From Numida meleagris (lineage: Eukaryota > Chordata > Aves > Galliformes > Numididae): a DNA stretch of 64,000 bases. The position numbers and the translations under genes were made by a program. The stretch spans positions 3,967,814-4,031,813 of the forward strand of contig NC_034420.1 of assembly GCF_002078875.1 (NCBI RefSeq), in the 5' to 3' direction. Positions 1-14,590 of this stretch are shown piece after piece (position 1 is the stretch's first letter; the number at the start of each line of letters is the position of its first letter). The notes beneath the pieces were generated by a model, which saw only the letters and a program-made list of their open reading frames with translations, was not told the origin of the DNA and searched no databases.

Positions 1-1529
1 CAGTGCCAGAAATTCAAATGCTATTTCCTCTTCCTGTTCTAACTCCAAGTTAAAAATGTGTGACATTTAGTTAGACATAAAATCCAAAGGTGGAAGAGGA
101 AAACAACAGACTTTTATTTCATTTTTCGGATTTGTTACTTCTTGTTTATATTATGTTGTTTCACTCTGCAATTAACTGTGCTGCTTTTATTAGCTATGTT
201 GACCCTGCCATGTGTATGAGATCAGGATATAGCCTTTATACAGCAGGCACATTTCAGCTGAGACTCATTGGTACTAATTTCTCTGATGTTCTTAACCCCC
301 TGTTGGTGCCGTGCTAGTATTCAAAGTGAATAACGAGGGTTTATATCTCACGGAGGACAGCCCAAAGCAAATTCCTGACTGAAAGGGAGATCTTTTCGTC
401 TTTGATTTTTGTAGCCCTCTACAGCTCAACCTGCTTTCTAATGTCAGATATAAGCTTATATTCTCCACTTTGAGGATGTATCACAACTTACTCCTGCTTA
501 TCACTTATCATTATTCAGTAGCAGAAGGCCTGTGCCCACTCCAGATCACACAGGACCAATTTTAAAATATTTTAAAATGTGTTGCCTTTAAAATGAGATA
601 AAGTTATTTTAGATTCTTTATTGTCTGTTATAATTGAAGCCCCTTTAAAGTGTTTGGCTTTATTTTTTATGTGTAAAAGCTGTTAAGTCATTGATATTTG
701 AAATCTAGCCACTTCAAAATCACAATTTTCTTAACTATAAATATAGCAGTCTGAATTAACTATCTGTAACATCTCAACAATAAAATATTTGTTTATTCAG
801 TACCCCAAATTACATGATATTATTTTGGTCTGTGTTCAGCTTCCTGCTTGTCTGCAAGTATCACTAATCTATTAAAAAATATGGTTGTTTAAAAGTTTTA
901 AATATAGACATGCATATTTACCTGCATGCACTTACAAATTTGCGTGTTTAACTCTGTTGCATTTTGCCAAGGTATCTGAATGTTGGCAATCTTTCTTCTG
1001 GATAGAACAGGAGGAAAATAAGTTTTAAACTCTATTAAAACTAAGAATGGTAGAACACTTTGCACCTAAACAGTCCCATAAGCCTCTAACTGAATCTTTC
1101 TTACGCATGTTTTTCATTTCTACTGTTGCATCTGCACTTTCATTCTTGTTACCAGCCATAGAAATGTCATGTTATAGTTCCCTAGGGGTTGCTGTTGCAG
1201 AATTTCCAGCACTAAGAGAAGGAAAAATTGCTGAAAGCCATATATATATAAGCCCATTCTCTGGAGATTCCCAGTGTGTTTTTTCAGAGCTGATGTTTCC
1301 ATGTGCAGGAGAACATAAGCAATACAGAGACTTGCCCAGCACTTGATTTAAGTACTTAGAATCTTCATAATCCTTGGGAATCCTTCATGCTGTTGTGTAG
1401 TGTTGCACCCACAGCATGTGCATGTGTACCAGCACAGGGTGAATACTGCATTAGGGAAAAATGTGAGTATGGGAAGTATTAATTTTGTAATCCAGTTCTC
1501 TATTAACTCACTGTGTTTTGCCCTTCCAG
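1..1529 (+). other. SLIT3: SLIT3 intron, 3' part (upstream of exon A)
   Basis: This is intron sequence that enters the window already in progress. It is AT-rich and has no open frame that resembles a known protein. It ends in a pyrimidine-rich tract and the acceptor cttccag directly before exon A. A short (TA)n run lies near 1241-1252. No repeat family or RNA gene was recognised here. Confidence 0.9.
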
Positions 1530-1654
1530 AGCCGGTAGATATCAGTGTTCTGTCCAAGTGTAACCCCTGCCTCTCCAATCCATGTAAGAACAATGGGACA
1601 TGCAGCAATGATCCAGTGGAGTTTTATCAGTGCACCTGCCCTTTTGGCTTCAAG
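1530..1654 (+). CDS. SLIT3: SLIT3 coding exon A: end of LRR-CT and EGF-like domain 1
   Basis: This internal exon of 125 nt encodes the linker after the last leucine-rich-repeat cap ([10 protein letters not shown]) and EGF1 up to its fifth cysteine ([15 protein letters not shown], then [10 protein letters not shown]). It enters in phase 1, since the first codon has one base in the previous exon, and leaves in phase 0 after AAG. Acceptor cccttccag and donor AAG|gtatga are both good. EGF1 is completed by GRDC in exon B. NGT in the domain is a potential N-glycosylation sequon. SLIT proteins are secreted ligands of ROBO receptors; the EGF region links the ROBO-binding LRR half to the heparan-sulfate-binding C-terminal half. 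SLIT3 is favoured over SLIT2 because the downstream exons carry SLIT3-type residues. Confidence 0.96.
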
Positions 1655-1861
1655 GTATGACTACAAATGAACTACATGAAAAGCAATAAAATATTCTTCA
1701 TCCTTTCTGCTTTCTAATTGTTGTAGCATGAGAAGTCAATTTTACAGGCAACTGAGTTCAACAGATGCTTTACTCAAACAGATTGCATGTGACCTTTCAA
1801 CTGTTCTCCAAATTTTTATCCTGTGTAATAGGAAAGGCATTTCTTTCTCCTTGTGCAATAG

Positions 1862-1950
1862 AGCAATATGCTCTAGCTGACCTTGCTTTGAGCACGACTA
1901 GATGATCTCCAGAGGTTCCTTCCAACCTTGGGCATTCTCTGGTTCTGTGA
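1862..1950 (+). mobile_element. CR1 LINE, short 3'-end fragment
   Basis: The stretch reads as the last ~90 bp of a CR1 retrotransposon. It has the gactagatgatctccagag segment, then ttccttccaacctt, then a decayed terminal repeat (attctctggttctgtga). This layout (GATGATCTC, CCTTCCAACC, ATTCTGTGA) is characteristic of avian CR1 3' ends. It is severely 5'-truncated, as most CR1 copies are. The divergent tail suggests an old insertion. Boundaries are approximate to a few bases. Confidence 0.8.
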
Positions 1951-4301
1951 TGTAGACATCCATATGAAATGACCAGTTTATTTTATCTTCCTTTTCATTT
2001 CTTTATTTTTAAACACCAAGATAACTGTTTCATAAGCTGCCATGCTAAAGGGAAGGCAGTTCAGATGAAAATTAAGGACCACTTTCATCCATGGTGACAG
2101 AGTGAGCTACTTGCTAGCTTGCATCCATCTCACACAGACTGATTAGCAAAAAAGTGATGATTGATCAGGCATATTGCTACAAGCTCAACTGTCTCTGACT
2201 TCTGAGTACTGTCTGTAGAGTGATCTGAAAATGTGGAATTCTGTAGATGCTAAGTGTTGTGAATGTGTAGTGTCAGTGTCTAGATAACAGATACGAAAAC
2301 TGGAAAACTATGCCATTGAGTAATGTAGTTTCTTCAGTAGTGATACATAAATCCCTTTGTTAACACTGCACCGTGAGAGCTTAAGGCTACCAAAACTTTT
2401 TTTCAGAGTTGATAACTCTGGAAACCTAGCTCAGTAGTAAGTAGCTGAGGGATTAAATGTAAGTAATAAATGAGGCATACGATCTGTTCACAGGCTCAGG
2501 ATAGGATGTTACGGGCAGAGAAGCAGGTTGCATCCTGTAAACTGTGTTTTTATTTACCTCATTGGATATTTCTGACAGAGTCTTGGTCAGTTAAAGCAGA
2601 TGTATGAGAACTATAGGAAAAAAAGGTCATAACCAGACATACATGTGGGAAGTAAGAGCAAATACCGTGGCACACATTCCAAATAGGAGTTGGGAATTAG
2701 TTGGAGCTGATGATATCACCATTTCCCTTCTGTATCTACTTAGGGTACGTTGCGTTGTGTTGTTGTTGTGGTGGATCCCTGAAACATTGGAAGAGGGAAG
2801 ATGTAAAGCTCGTTTGTTTCATTCTAATGTCCTCGTGCTGGCGTATTGACCTGCAGCTTTTCCAGGACATTAAAAGACCACATTGTCAAAACTTCATTCA
2901 TCTAAAACTAACTAGTCAGTAGCAGTTGATTTATCTTGATATCTGTTTTATCTTCCAAGGTTAATAGACTAATGGTTGTTTTAAATTGATGTTTAACATC
3001 AACTTGGTTAAATTCTTCATATGGGGCTAGGCAACTGTTAGGTTAACTTCAAAAGTAAGTTTTCTAAACTAGCAGGAAAATACATAAATCTTTGTGTATC
3101 TCTTACTCTGTAATGCATACATGCTGGAAGAGATACTCAGGTTATTCAGAGTAGAATTGCATTGGTTATGAGAATATCTTTCCTTTGCCCTTATTTTATC
3201 TTTTTTTATATATTCCTGTATTAGCAAATCCACTAGTATACATGCATTTATATTAATAGAAGACATGTTTATAAAGGAAGGATTTATTAGCAAAGAATAA
3301 TCAAGAATAATCTTCTAGTTTTATTGGTAGTAATTTTCTAATGTATGTTAGGCCTCAGTACATCAATTTACTTAGAAAGGTTTTGATAAACTCTTGAACT
3401 CGGTTTAAATATCTCGTAGAGCATCCTACTTTTCTCCTCTCTCACACACTTCTGTAGGTGACATTCAGTGTGTGAATGCAAAACCCAAAACCACTTGTGT
3501 GCTTGTGAGCACCAGGCTGTCATCCAAGCATGGCATGGAGTGAACAGACCCAGGCATGGCACTTAGCACAGAGTTTAAAAATAGAGACTAAATAACACTA
3601 GAGGGAGAATCGAGGGAAATTTAATAAGCAAAAATGAACCCTTTGTCTTTACCACAGGTTTTTGAGTAAAAATGAAATTTGACAGGTCCAAATGCAAACC
3701 ATATGAAAGGAGTACTCTATCTACCACGCAGTTCTCCACCAGAGATTCATGCTAATTCAATAACAATACCTTGCTTCCTTCTCACCAGCCAGCAGCAAAC
3801 AACTCTCTCCATCTGGAAACCATTTCCCAGACCTTGATAAATTGCCCTAAATCTGCCCTCTCAGCATTTGTTTTTCCTTGTTTGATGTAGATTTGTAAAA
3901 AATCCTGTGTGGAGGAGTTTATATCAATAATACAAAAAAACCACCTTTTTTTTTTCTTTTTTCCAAATGTAAGCTCATTCAAATAAGATAAAGGCTTTAT
4001 AACGTTCTCTGGGAAGGGATAGATAGCTGCAGTCTGTTCTCTGGGGTTCCTATCCTCATGCAAGCCTCAGAAAAAAGCAGTTGGCCAGCTAGCAGAGAGC
4101 TGCTTGAGCAACCAGATGCCAAACGAGTGCCTGATGGGATCAGGAATTTTTACCACTTAATGGAATAGCGAAAGTGGATAGTGCTGTATTTTTTTTACTG
4201 TTACACTGAAGATGGTCCAATCTCTTACTTTTCATTATCACAAAAATGTTTTTCCTGTTGAATGCTTACTTTATGGGGCTTGTAGCACTGTGTAATGCCA
4301 A

Positions 4302-4633
4302 CTGTGCTGGGTTTGAGTAAACGTCAAAGTGAGGTAACTGATGGACCACCTGAGCTGAGAGGCCAGTGGCCAAGTGGTTGTGTCTGATGAGGACAGAAGG
4401 AATCATTTGCTCCCTTAGGAGTGGGGCTGGCTAGAGCTGACAGCTATTGATAAGCCATGGTCGAGCAGTGTTTCTGTGGTTCTCCTTTGGGAACAAAGCC
4501 CCATAGCCAATGGGAGATGGTGGGAGAGTGCCACCTGAAGTGACTGTGGGCTGTGCCACCCAGAGCCCCAGGGTGCTCTGGCAGGAAATGTCTGTGAGTG
4601 TTACCAAACCTGTGTTTTGAGATTAAACGCACA
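4302..4633. other. GC-richer block of unknown origin, possible old transposable element
   Basis: About 330 bp that are clearly less AT-rich than the flanks. The block begins tgtgctgggtttgag and ends gattaaacgcaca, giving TGTGC/GCACA inverted ends as in many LTRs. No flanking target-site duplication is visible (gccaac before, cgtagg after), and no known avian LTR was recognised with certainty. It could equally be unique intronic sequence. Confidence 0.25.
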
Positions 4634-7600
4634 CGTAGGTGTAATTATCCAGTGATTTTTTTTTCTCCATAGCGTTCTTTGAATGATTATTTAAATAATG
4701 TGTGTGGTTTAGATTGCGTAGCATGATTACAAGTGGAGAAGTGAAGCTTACTTTTGTTTTGAATGCTGCTGGCCACCTGCACCATGAGTGTGTATGCATG
4801 CAGCTGGTGGCTGGTGAATAGATAGGAGCACCGTGCTAATTCATTTATCCTACAGCGTGTGGTTTTTCTGTAACTCCATTGATACCGTAAAGTCAAGTCC
4901 ATGGGTGTCGGAATTCAACAGAGTAATCAAACTTGCAATCAATAAGCCACTGAGAAAGGATTTAGTTGAATAGCTATAGTAAAATCTAAGGTGAGCAAAA
5001 CAAACGCTGTGTTTTGCCACTGTACTCAAAATCCCTTTGGATTTGTTCTTTTTTTATTATTATTTTGGTGGAGGGGCTTTTTTATGCTTTTCACACCTTT
5101 TTTCTTAAAACTTTGGTAACAACAAATGAAGAAGAAATATTTTAATTCCTCAAGATAGTGTTATTTGTAGAAATGGCGAATGAGAGCTAAAAATACATCT
5201 GTGTTTTATCTGAAATGAAAGAACATTGTCAACCTGGAACACAGCATGAATTGCCTGCCCAGGCATTGCCACAGCCTCTTTGGTTGCTCACATTAATGGG
5301 AGCCTGAGCTGCTGGGATGCAGAGATTTTTGTCATCTCTTGGTTCTGGTATTGCTGACAGCTGTCTGAAATGGAAAGGGAAAAGAGGTAAAATCAGTGTT
5401 GCACATGGTCCACACTTTGGGCAACAGATGCTGATGTGTCTGTGATAGAGCTGCTCTGTAAATTTCACTCAGCTCTATTCACTTCCCTGGTGAGTTCAGC
5501 CAGCGTCCTGACTTCTCTAGCAGCACTGCAGTATCCTGAGGGTTCAACCAATTTCTCCAGTCATCCACAATGACAGATACAATTGGAAAAATTCTGGGTA
5601 AAGCTCTTGGGCTTTGGAAAGACAGTATGCTTTACAGCCAGACTCTTGTGGTGGGAGGCATTACAGCAAAGCCAGAATGATAGTGAGGAAGCTGACTCCA
5701 AACTTCTGCTAAGAATTTGGCTCTTCTTCCCCCCAACCCTCTGCGCCAGGATTTTGTCCCTGAAAACAGAGTTAGAAATGGAGAATCTCAGAGCAGAGGA
5801 GTGCCTGTGGGGTATGTGAGATTTGTGTCTGTCACATGTTGTACACAGATACGACTGAGGTGCCAGCAGGCAGATGTAGCCAGGCAGAAGCTGTGACTGC
5901 TCAGCACAGGGCTGATAGGCAGATAATGTCAGTACAGACTTCTCGTGCTGTTAGCATGGGCTCAGTGCTGGGCTGACAGTGCCATTCTCTCATGAGTGTG
6001 CACATGGCCCTGCATTTGGAGGGGGAGCACAGGCAAACAAAGTTTGCTGTACTTGCACTTTACCCTGTTGACATTATGTGAATAACCTCTTGGAGCACAA
6101 GAATAACGATTGTTTTAGTAATATTAACATAGAAGAGGCTTTAAAATGTAGATATCACAGTGTTATTTCATGCCCAGCTGTTCTGGACTACTCTTACACC
6201 GCAAGGCTGAGGAGGTGCAAGTTTTTTCCAATGGGCCAGTTTCTCGGTAATGCCAATTTGGTTGGGGTTCTATGAAACTAACCGAGTGTAGGGTTTGGCT
6301 ACTGATGTATGCCTGCTGTGTGAGAGTCCATGTCAGCCCTGGTTTGTTAGGCGAATACTGGTTGGAACTGTAGCTCCTTGCTTTTGTTTCTTTGGAGCTA
6401 TTAACGTATGTATATAAGTCCCCATATACATCATTCAGTGCACTGATAAAAACCACGAGCTGCAATTGCAGTCGGAGGGAAACTTGGAAGGAACTCATAA
6501 ACCAGCCTGCCCTCGTCCATGTGGGATGGGAGAGCAAACATCTTTGCCTGCACATATTGCTCAGTCCTGGCTCTTTTCTTTCCCAGTGTCAGGGCTGGGA
6601 GGACAGACACAGGAATGTAAGCTCAGTGCCAAGTTTTCATATGAAGAAATCAACGTGGCAAAATAGTGCTTGTGTGAGCTGATTCTGCCTTGAACTCTCA
6701 CTGTGATCATTTCTCCCGGAGCGTGTGTTTGTGTGATTTGAGGTGTTCTACTTTTTGTTTGTTTGTTCTAACCGTATTTAAAATACTTACTAATGAATGA
6801 TGAAGAAGCATTTTTCACTCTTAGTAAAATAATGCAGGAAGCCCTTGGGGATGTGAGGCAATGGGTGGCCATGTAAAATGAGTAGACTTGTATTTATGTA
6901 TGGATTTTTAGGGCAAGGACCAGTGTCAGCAGTGGGTGGCTATAATCTCATCTAATGCTCCCAGCCAGCAAACGAGCAGAAATTGCAGTATTTTCCTGTG
7001 TGCTTATTCCTTTAAACTTACTGTGCATCAGACTTGTGTTTCTTTCTGTTTGCTCTTTCTATTTTAGTAGGTTTAAAGAGAATGGAGATATGCAGATATG
7101 CATCCAGAAGAGCATAAAAATGAAAGGCTTAAGGAGGGATTACTGCCACAGTTGCTGGCTAAAGGCGGTGAGGCATGCTTACACCCACCGCAAACCCCAT
7201 AAAAATGTAATAATGTATTCTGGCATGCCCTAATGAGGGCTCTTAATAATAAAGCCAACTCTAAAGAAGTATTTCCATTTGTGTTAGGGCAGCAAGAAAG
7301 CAGATGTTGAGCAGCTTCAGGCATTTGCTATGCTTGTTCAGGAGAAGGAGCCAAGCAGTGAAGTTAAGCTGAATCGTAAGCCATACTCACCAGTGGGCAC
7401 TGTCATCTTCACTCTCTTGTCAGTGAGGATTATTCCTCCCACTTTGTTTTTACTACTGTTTTTCTGATCTAGTACAAAATATCACAAGAAACCAGTCTTT
7501 CAATTCATCTTTTCCCAGGGTACAGGAGAACTTTTTATTGGTTTTTAGACTTGATTTTAGGCTCTTCTTACATTTGCCTGGTGCGATTACACTAAATAAC

Positions 7601-10600
7601 CATTTTTCTTTCTCTGTGGTTTGCCTGCCTTTCAGGTGATTACTGGTCACTATAACTCTGCTTAATCAAGTTCTCTTTAACCAGCTCTTAATCCTCAGCA
7701 TCCCACAATTTTTCCCACCTGCCATCCTTAAGGCTTTCTTGAGATGGCTGTACTATGGATACGGCCTTTGGGTTTCTTTTGTTTTCAGAGAACATGAACA
7801 GAGGTTGCCCTGAGAGGCTGATTGCCCTTTGGGGATGATGGAATTGGTGCAATTCCTGTAAGCAGCCTAAGACGAAAAGACAACTTTCTTTATAATGTAA
7901 GAGTAAACTCTCTCCTGTTAATGGAAACGATATAAATACTGGACTAGAGTGATTTCTGTGTAGGGGTAAGTGCACTGCTGCTAAAGTCGTCCCAGAGCTG
8001 TCTGTGCTTGGTTCCTTCCAACTGGTGCAGGGCAGCAATTGACCCCGCAGCCTGGGGATCCCTTCCCTGAGCTTCCAGGAGCCTCTGGAATATAAGTTAA
8101 TACATGATAACACTCGTTGTCATGGTGGGTATGTTTGATTTCTTTAGTAATCTGAAAAATCTGCACGTTTGTTTGCATTAGAAAACATTGTTTTCTTCTC
8201 TCTTAGCAGTCAGTTCAGTCCACTGTCAAATTGTCTTGGTTTATGCCAAACAGGGTTGCTGGTACTTGTGAATGGCAGTCCTTGTAGGGGAGGTTTTACA
8301 GAGCTTTCACAAGCAAAACTGATGGTAGTAATAAAAGCTCTCATACTGAAATACTGCTATGGAATTGTCCCACACCAAAATGCTGCACCCTGAAAAGATA
8401 GTGGAACTCCAGCAAAGATTTCTTCTAAAGGATTATGGCTCTTCCAGCATCTTTCTTTATTTCAGAAACCTACTGAGTGGTTTGGAGAGGTTTTCTAATC
8501 ATGTAGGCCCTTCCTCACTGTAGCTTTCACTGAGTTTCTGCTTATGATGGGCCCCTCGTCTCTCATGCAAGTTCTGGGTTCAGTTTCTCAAGAGTAAAGC
8601 ATAGGTCCACTGCCTTGAGTAATAAGTTTAAAATATAATTCCTTCATTTTCTTTAATTCCCTATTTCTCATTAATATGGACTGTGTTTTCTATACAAATG
8701 CTTGGTTTTTATAGCTCTCTCTGCAGTGTTCACGTTCACTGACTTTCGGTCACCTGAGAAGGATTTTATTGTCACCGCAATGTGATGTAAAAGAAATAGG
8801 TCATTTGGTGTTCTAAGGGTACTGAAAACAATGTTCTCTTTCATGCACATGCACAGATTTTCAGTGTTGATAATTCTCTTCTTCATCTCCCAGCACATTC
8901 ACACAGTGAATCAGACAGAGCTGATCCAGCATCCTTGGAAGCTTTGGAGCACGTGCCCCAACCAGTTTTACACCTCTGGACTAAGTTCAGATATGTGCTA
9001 TGTGAATCGACTCTATGATAGATTAATGACACTTCTTTTGTCATTGATTGCAAGCCCCAAAAGACCATTGAAACCCAAACTTCAATGCTAGCAGAGGTTT
9101 AGAAGGACAATCAGAATTTACATCAAACTGAACATAATTTGCAAAATAAACCTCAGATGTCCACTGAGAATTAACATTTGTAATTTTCGGAGAAGAGCCA
9201 GAGTTTTTAAAAAATAATATGATGAATCCTTGCACTTTGACTTTGACAGACATATTCTCAATTACTAGCTACTGAGGAAATGGAAGGTGTATTACACTCT
9301 GGAGGATCATAAATCTTACTGATTTAAATAAAATGAGGCTTAAGAGAGCAGAGTTCACCTAATTTGCTATAAATTGACAATTGTGATTTATTAACAAGGA
9401 CAAGGAAGTCACTAAGAAGTGCTGCTGCCATGCCCAATTATTGTTTAATCAGGTGCCAGATGAAGCTAGACTGGCATAAAAGATAACTATACAGTGCTGA
9501 AGATGATGGGGTATAAGTAACTATTATCTGTATATTTACTTCAGATACTAATGCTGAGAAGGTTTTCAGAGGCAGTTAAATCAGCCAAATGGTAGGGGGG
9601 GGCAGAAGTGCAGCAACAAAAGCAATATCAATATATCTTCTATAACCTAACTTCAGTGTCATTTAGCAAATACTGTTTTTCAGAATGCTTGTGGACAGCG
9701 TTTGGATTTTTTGCCATGTTTCTGTGCCAGCGTGTAAGTTCAGCTGCATAAAAACAATAGTGTATTAAAAAAAGAAAACTGAATCTTGTAAATAAATCCA
9801 AATTCATTTTAATTTTTTGAAGTCAGAAATGGGTAAAACGTATTAATTTTTCAACTTAAATTAATTGACTTGTAAACAGCAAATGCAAGAAGATGAATTT
9901 TTATTACCCTGTTGTGACAGAAGACTCCAGAGAAATAGTGAGTTCATAACCGCTGTGAGTGTGCTGAGCTGGAGGCATCTGCGGGGTGGATGCGTGTAGC
10001 AAGGTCTGCATTCAGAAACGGGAGTCAGAACCTCTCTGCAAACAACAGATGATCAAAATCTTTCTGCTTCCACCTGGCAATCTAAAAGCAGTCTGATCCA
10101 AAATCACTGTGATATTGCCCGTGTTTTGCCAAATAATTTGTGTATGTGACGAAGCAGATGGATCTAACATACACCATGCCAGCTCTTGTAGTTGTTTGAC
10201 CTTGCCAGTGAGCGTCATCTGTATCTTTTCCAGATTGAGGCTTAGCCATTGCATTCACAGCCAGAAAGAGCGTAAATAAGGAAACAGTACCACCTGGATC
10301 AGCTGAAGAACTTTGGACTACTGTGTGTAGATTTTCAGTGTGCAGTGTCCACATATATCTTTACTTCAGTGAAATCAATTGGGAATCAGTTTCAAATGGT
10401 CTCATTGCTAAAATGGCAATAGGGTGAATCCCAGTGCTGTGTCCCTTAGTCCTTCCTAAGATGCTGCTGAAGATGCCGCTAGGTAAAGACTGTAGCGTGA
10501 GTTTATACTTTGTTATGTAACTGAATACCGTAACTTCAAGAAAGCCTTTTATCTCAGTTCTCGCTTTCTTAAGCATGAAAGAAGCAAAATTCAAGACAAA

Positions 10601-13600
10601 AAGCTATTCTAGATTTTAAAGTGAATTTTCTGAGTGTCTGTGTCTTCTACTATTTCTGAGTGTCCTTCCCCCTCTACTCTCATCCCATTTCACCTCACTC
10701 TTTCATGCAAAGCACCAGGAATCATGCCTTGCTTACATACCACGCTTAGCCCCTTGTTCTGCTTTTAGACCTTTGGAGGTCTGAATGTATGAACGAGTCC
10801 CACTGACACATGCAGATGTAGTTTTAACACTCAGACAATTGATGCAAGTAAGTAAAGTTTACAAAACATTTTTCAAGCTCTGTTAAAGCAGAACGAAGCA
10901 ATGTACGTGGCTATGTGTCCTTTTTTTTCTTAATTTCACAATATTAAGAGGTTAAAAGTTTGAAGCTAGCAGATTTTTTAAGTTTGAGTAGTATTCCTGA
11001 ATGCACACATATAGAACGCACTGTACATCTCAGTTTATCTGCTGTGAATTTTCATTCAAGCCCCTTATGAAGCGCATTTATGTTGTCTTTTCCCTTCAGT
11101 TAATGGGTGCTTATTAGCTTTTGTCCAGGACAAGTATATGAATGTTTGTGAGATGGAGAGTTGGCTAGGAATGTAAAGGATCAGGTTTGCAATACACTAT
11201 CTTTGTAGCTGGTCATTTTTTATTGTTCTTTATGTCCCTAAAACTTTTAGCTGTATCTAGAGCATGGTACTTCAGTTGTTGATGAAAATGTCCTGCTTCT
11301 TCGTTTGAAGTCTCCATTAACTATTTAGTCTTAGTCTAGTATTTTTACTAAACACATGAAATCTGCCATCTGTTCTTTGCATATACCATCTAAATAACCC
11401 ACTGCATACTGTTAACAACTTAAATAATTTCCGGTATTTTCTTCTACAGATCTTTTTCCAGCATGCTTTAGAACACCAAAGTCACTGAACAAGGCTGTAA
11501 TTAGCTGGCAGGAGGTGTCCCTATTTGCAGATGGCTGCAGTCAGATCGACTTGTACCCACCTGTGGGTGTCTCCATCCCAGGCTGCATCACGTTTGTAGT
11601 GCAGCCAGCAGCGAGAGCCTCCTGTTCTGGGGGGCTTCTGCCCCAAGCCTGTGGCATGCTGCTGCTGCCTCTGCTCTGTGCCAGCTGCTCTTAGAAGGGG
11701 GGTGAAGGATCACGCTGAAACGAGCAGAGCTGTGAAAATTAATTTTAAAGAAGTCATTGCACTGATTGAAATAGTATCAAAGTGCTTTTTGGTTGTGTTA
11801 TCCTTTGTTCTTTCTGCCGAGGTCCCAATTAGCTTTTGCTACTTCTTCCTGGGTGTTTTGCTAATCATGATGTAATGTTTTCCAGTACTGGGTGCTTGTA
11901 AAGGCCAGAATTTGGCACAGCGGCAGCAAGCAACAGCTTGGCCGTACACTAGTGCCCAGTATGGCTAATTGCTGCTGAGCATGAAAGAGCTGACACTTTT
12001 CAAGCGTGGTGGATAGTCTGTTCTCATTCACTGAAAATGTGGAGCTGGAGGCACTCAGCTAAAACCTGAACCAGCTGAGGTACTTCAGATTTTGGAAGTC
12101 AGCTGGAATTGGAACGTCTGTATCTCCTGTTCAGTGGCGAAAGTCTTGTGTTTCACCACCTAATGCTTTTCTTTTCTATGGAAAATGAATTCTATAAAGT
12201 GTTTTGGATCTGATGCTTTCCTATCAGACTAGATAAAAATTTATCACAGCTTAAGAAGCCTTTAGAAATAAAATATTGCACCCATAGGGACCTTCATCTT
12301 CTTCCTGTGAATTGCTGAGGCGGTCATGTTTTCTTCCCTGTCCTTGAAGCACAGTCTGCGCCTATATTCCTGGTTCAGGCTTTATTAAGAGGCTCTTCAG
12401 GCTTGAAGCAACATACAGTATTCTCCTTTGTAAGAACACTTCTTTCCAGGGAATGTATTTCAAAGAGTTTTTCCCAGTGCACAGATAAATTAATTCTAGT
12501 GATGTTTGACAGTGATTCTGCGTTTCCAGCAAGAATGGCCTTTGTGTAAATTGAGACTAGGGAGCTGCATTATTCCTTTGAAAGATGTTTCTAAAATGTC
12601 TTTGGGCTCTTCTGGGTAGTGACAGTCTCATGCAGAAATAAAATGTCCTTGCTTTGCTATAGATTTATAAGTACCAATATTTTCTGCAGCTTCTCTGCTT
12701 TTGGAATTCTTTGGTTGTCATATTTTCCTGTGTTAGAGAAATTGCAGTTGTTTTGTGGGCTCTCAAGGTGCTACTGACAAAGTCAACTGAGAGAAGAAAG
12801 TCCTCAGAGAAGGATTAGGAGGCATTTGCTCATTTATTAACATGAGTAAACTGAGTCAGAGAGACTCTTAATTTTCCTAAAGCCAGATAGCAAGTTCATA
12901 TTGTAATTAAGTCTGATTCAGCAGCACGTTCTGTTTGGTTTCTGTGGCGCTTGAGGCACAAGAAGCCAATAATTCAGCCAAGTTCAGCAAAAAAATGAGA
13001 GCCGAGTTGAAGTCATCACAAATTCAGTGTGTCAGCGAGAGTCTGAAAATGCCTTGCTCTCATTTTAACATTTATCTTTATGAAATTTTTACAAGAACAT
13101 TCAAGATAATCTGAAAAACTACCACAGAAATGATGGGACTGTTTTATGCAGTGTTCAACTGCGTTAAAAACATTCAGAAAAAAATGGATGCCGTGATTTC
13201 TGCTTTACTTCTTGCTTTGCTTAGCTGCAAAGGATCTAATATCGTAATGATGGAGAGTTCGTATGAAACTGAAGTGGCTGACGTTAATGAAGTATCTGTA
13301 AAATGGTCAGTTCTTCAGGGATACAATTGGAGAAATGCAAAAGGTGGCATCTTCCAGCTCCGTGAGGATGGCACAGTAAAGTAAGCACACGCAGATGGAC
13401 GGACACAGGCGCTGGTGCAGCGGGGTGGCAGCAGATCGGGGCTAATGCTGCGTGGCTCATGGCTGCCAAGTGCTGCGGGCCGCATGGTGCCAAAATAAAA
13501 CCTGCGTGAGCTTCCTTTGGTGCTTCCCGAATCTTCCCTGAGACATGTGGGGGCTCGGGATTTCAAATGGAGAAGCACAGGCTGCTTGGCAAATGCAGTC

Positions 13601-14590
13601 CCAATGAAGCCGAACCTCTCCCTGCCAGGTCTTTGCGTGCAGCCTGCACGGCTGTGGTTGGGGAATGAACTTGCAGTGAGGCAGGGGATTAGCCAGGTAC
13701 TTGTGTTGTTGTTCGGAAGCGTTTCTCTTCTGATTTAACCAGGCAAAAGGATGTCCGTTTCTTTGTATTTACACAGATTTTAAAATGCAAAGCTTGTCTC
13801 TCTGGGGAGTGTAGGAGGAAGTGATGGTTGACACAGAAAATACAGTTTCTTCTCCCATTTCTGTAACAAAGCCCCTCTGTGCTGTTGGACAAAGGTATAA
13901 TTACTGTGTTGCATTTTTTCTCAGTAAGTGGCAGTGTGTCCTGCCCAACAGAATACTAAAGATTTCGGTAGTAGTTGGGGACCTGAACCGTGTGATGCGA
14001 CATGGGGAGCCTGGCCCTGTGTGTGGACAGAGCTGGTCAAATGAACTCTCCAGAGCAGTTCATGCTTCACACTTAGAGGCTGTTGTGGTTTTGTTGTTGT
14101 TTTAATGGGGCTTAATGAGGCTGTACCAATTTCAAAATGAGTGCTCCATAGATAAGATGGCTGCTATAATTATACAGTGTTGAAAGCATACACGGAGCTT
14201 GAGGCTGTCACTGAACCAGCACAGTCCCTATCCCACCAGTTTGTCACCTGCAGACTGGACACATCATTGGAAACAGGGACACCTATCTAGAGCCGAGCAT
14301 GAATTCCTTCTGGTCACTGTAGAATGTAAGAGAGAAGTGGCCAGTGATGCCCTGTTAGTACGATTTGACCAACCTGTGTGGTCTTGGCTCGAAGGGATGA
14401 GCTAGACTTCCCAAACTGATATGCAGCTATAGACAAACTGATCAAATTTACCCTCCTGTGGTTTTCACGAGAGAGCGATTCCCTTATAATACACTAAGTC
14501 AAGCAGTCTTCACTCACGGATTGTTGAAACAAAACTAAGGAACTTGTTCCTTGTTGAGAGCCAAATAAGCCTTTCAAATAGCTTTGGCAT

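Noticed and set aside
7688..8113. 141-codon minus-strand open frame in intron A-B
   Set aside because: Low-complexity Ser/Leu-rich product without a motif, so probably chance.
13130..13384. 84-codon + strand frame ending in GTVK with a following gtaagc-like donor
   Set aside because: No matching acceptor and phase, no SLIT homology, and exons A and B already join without a gap.
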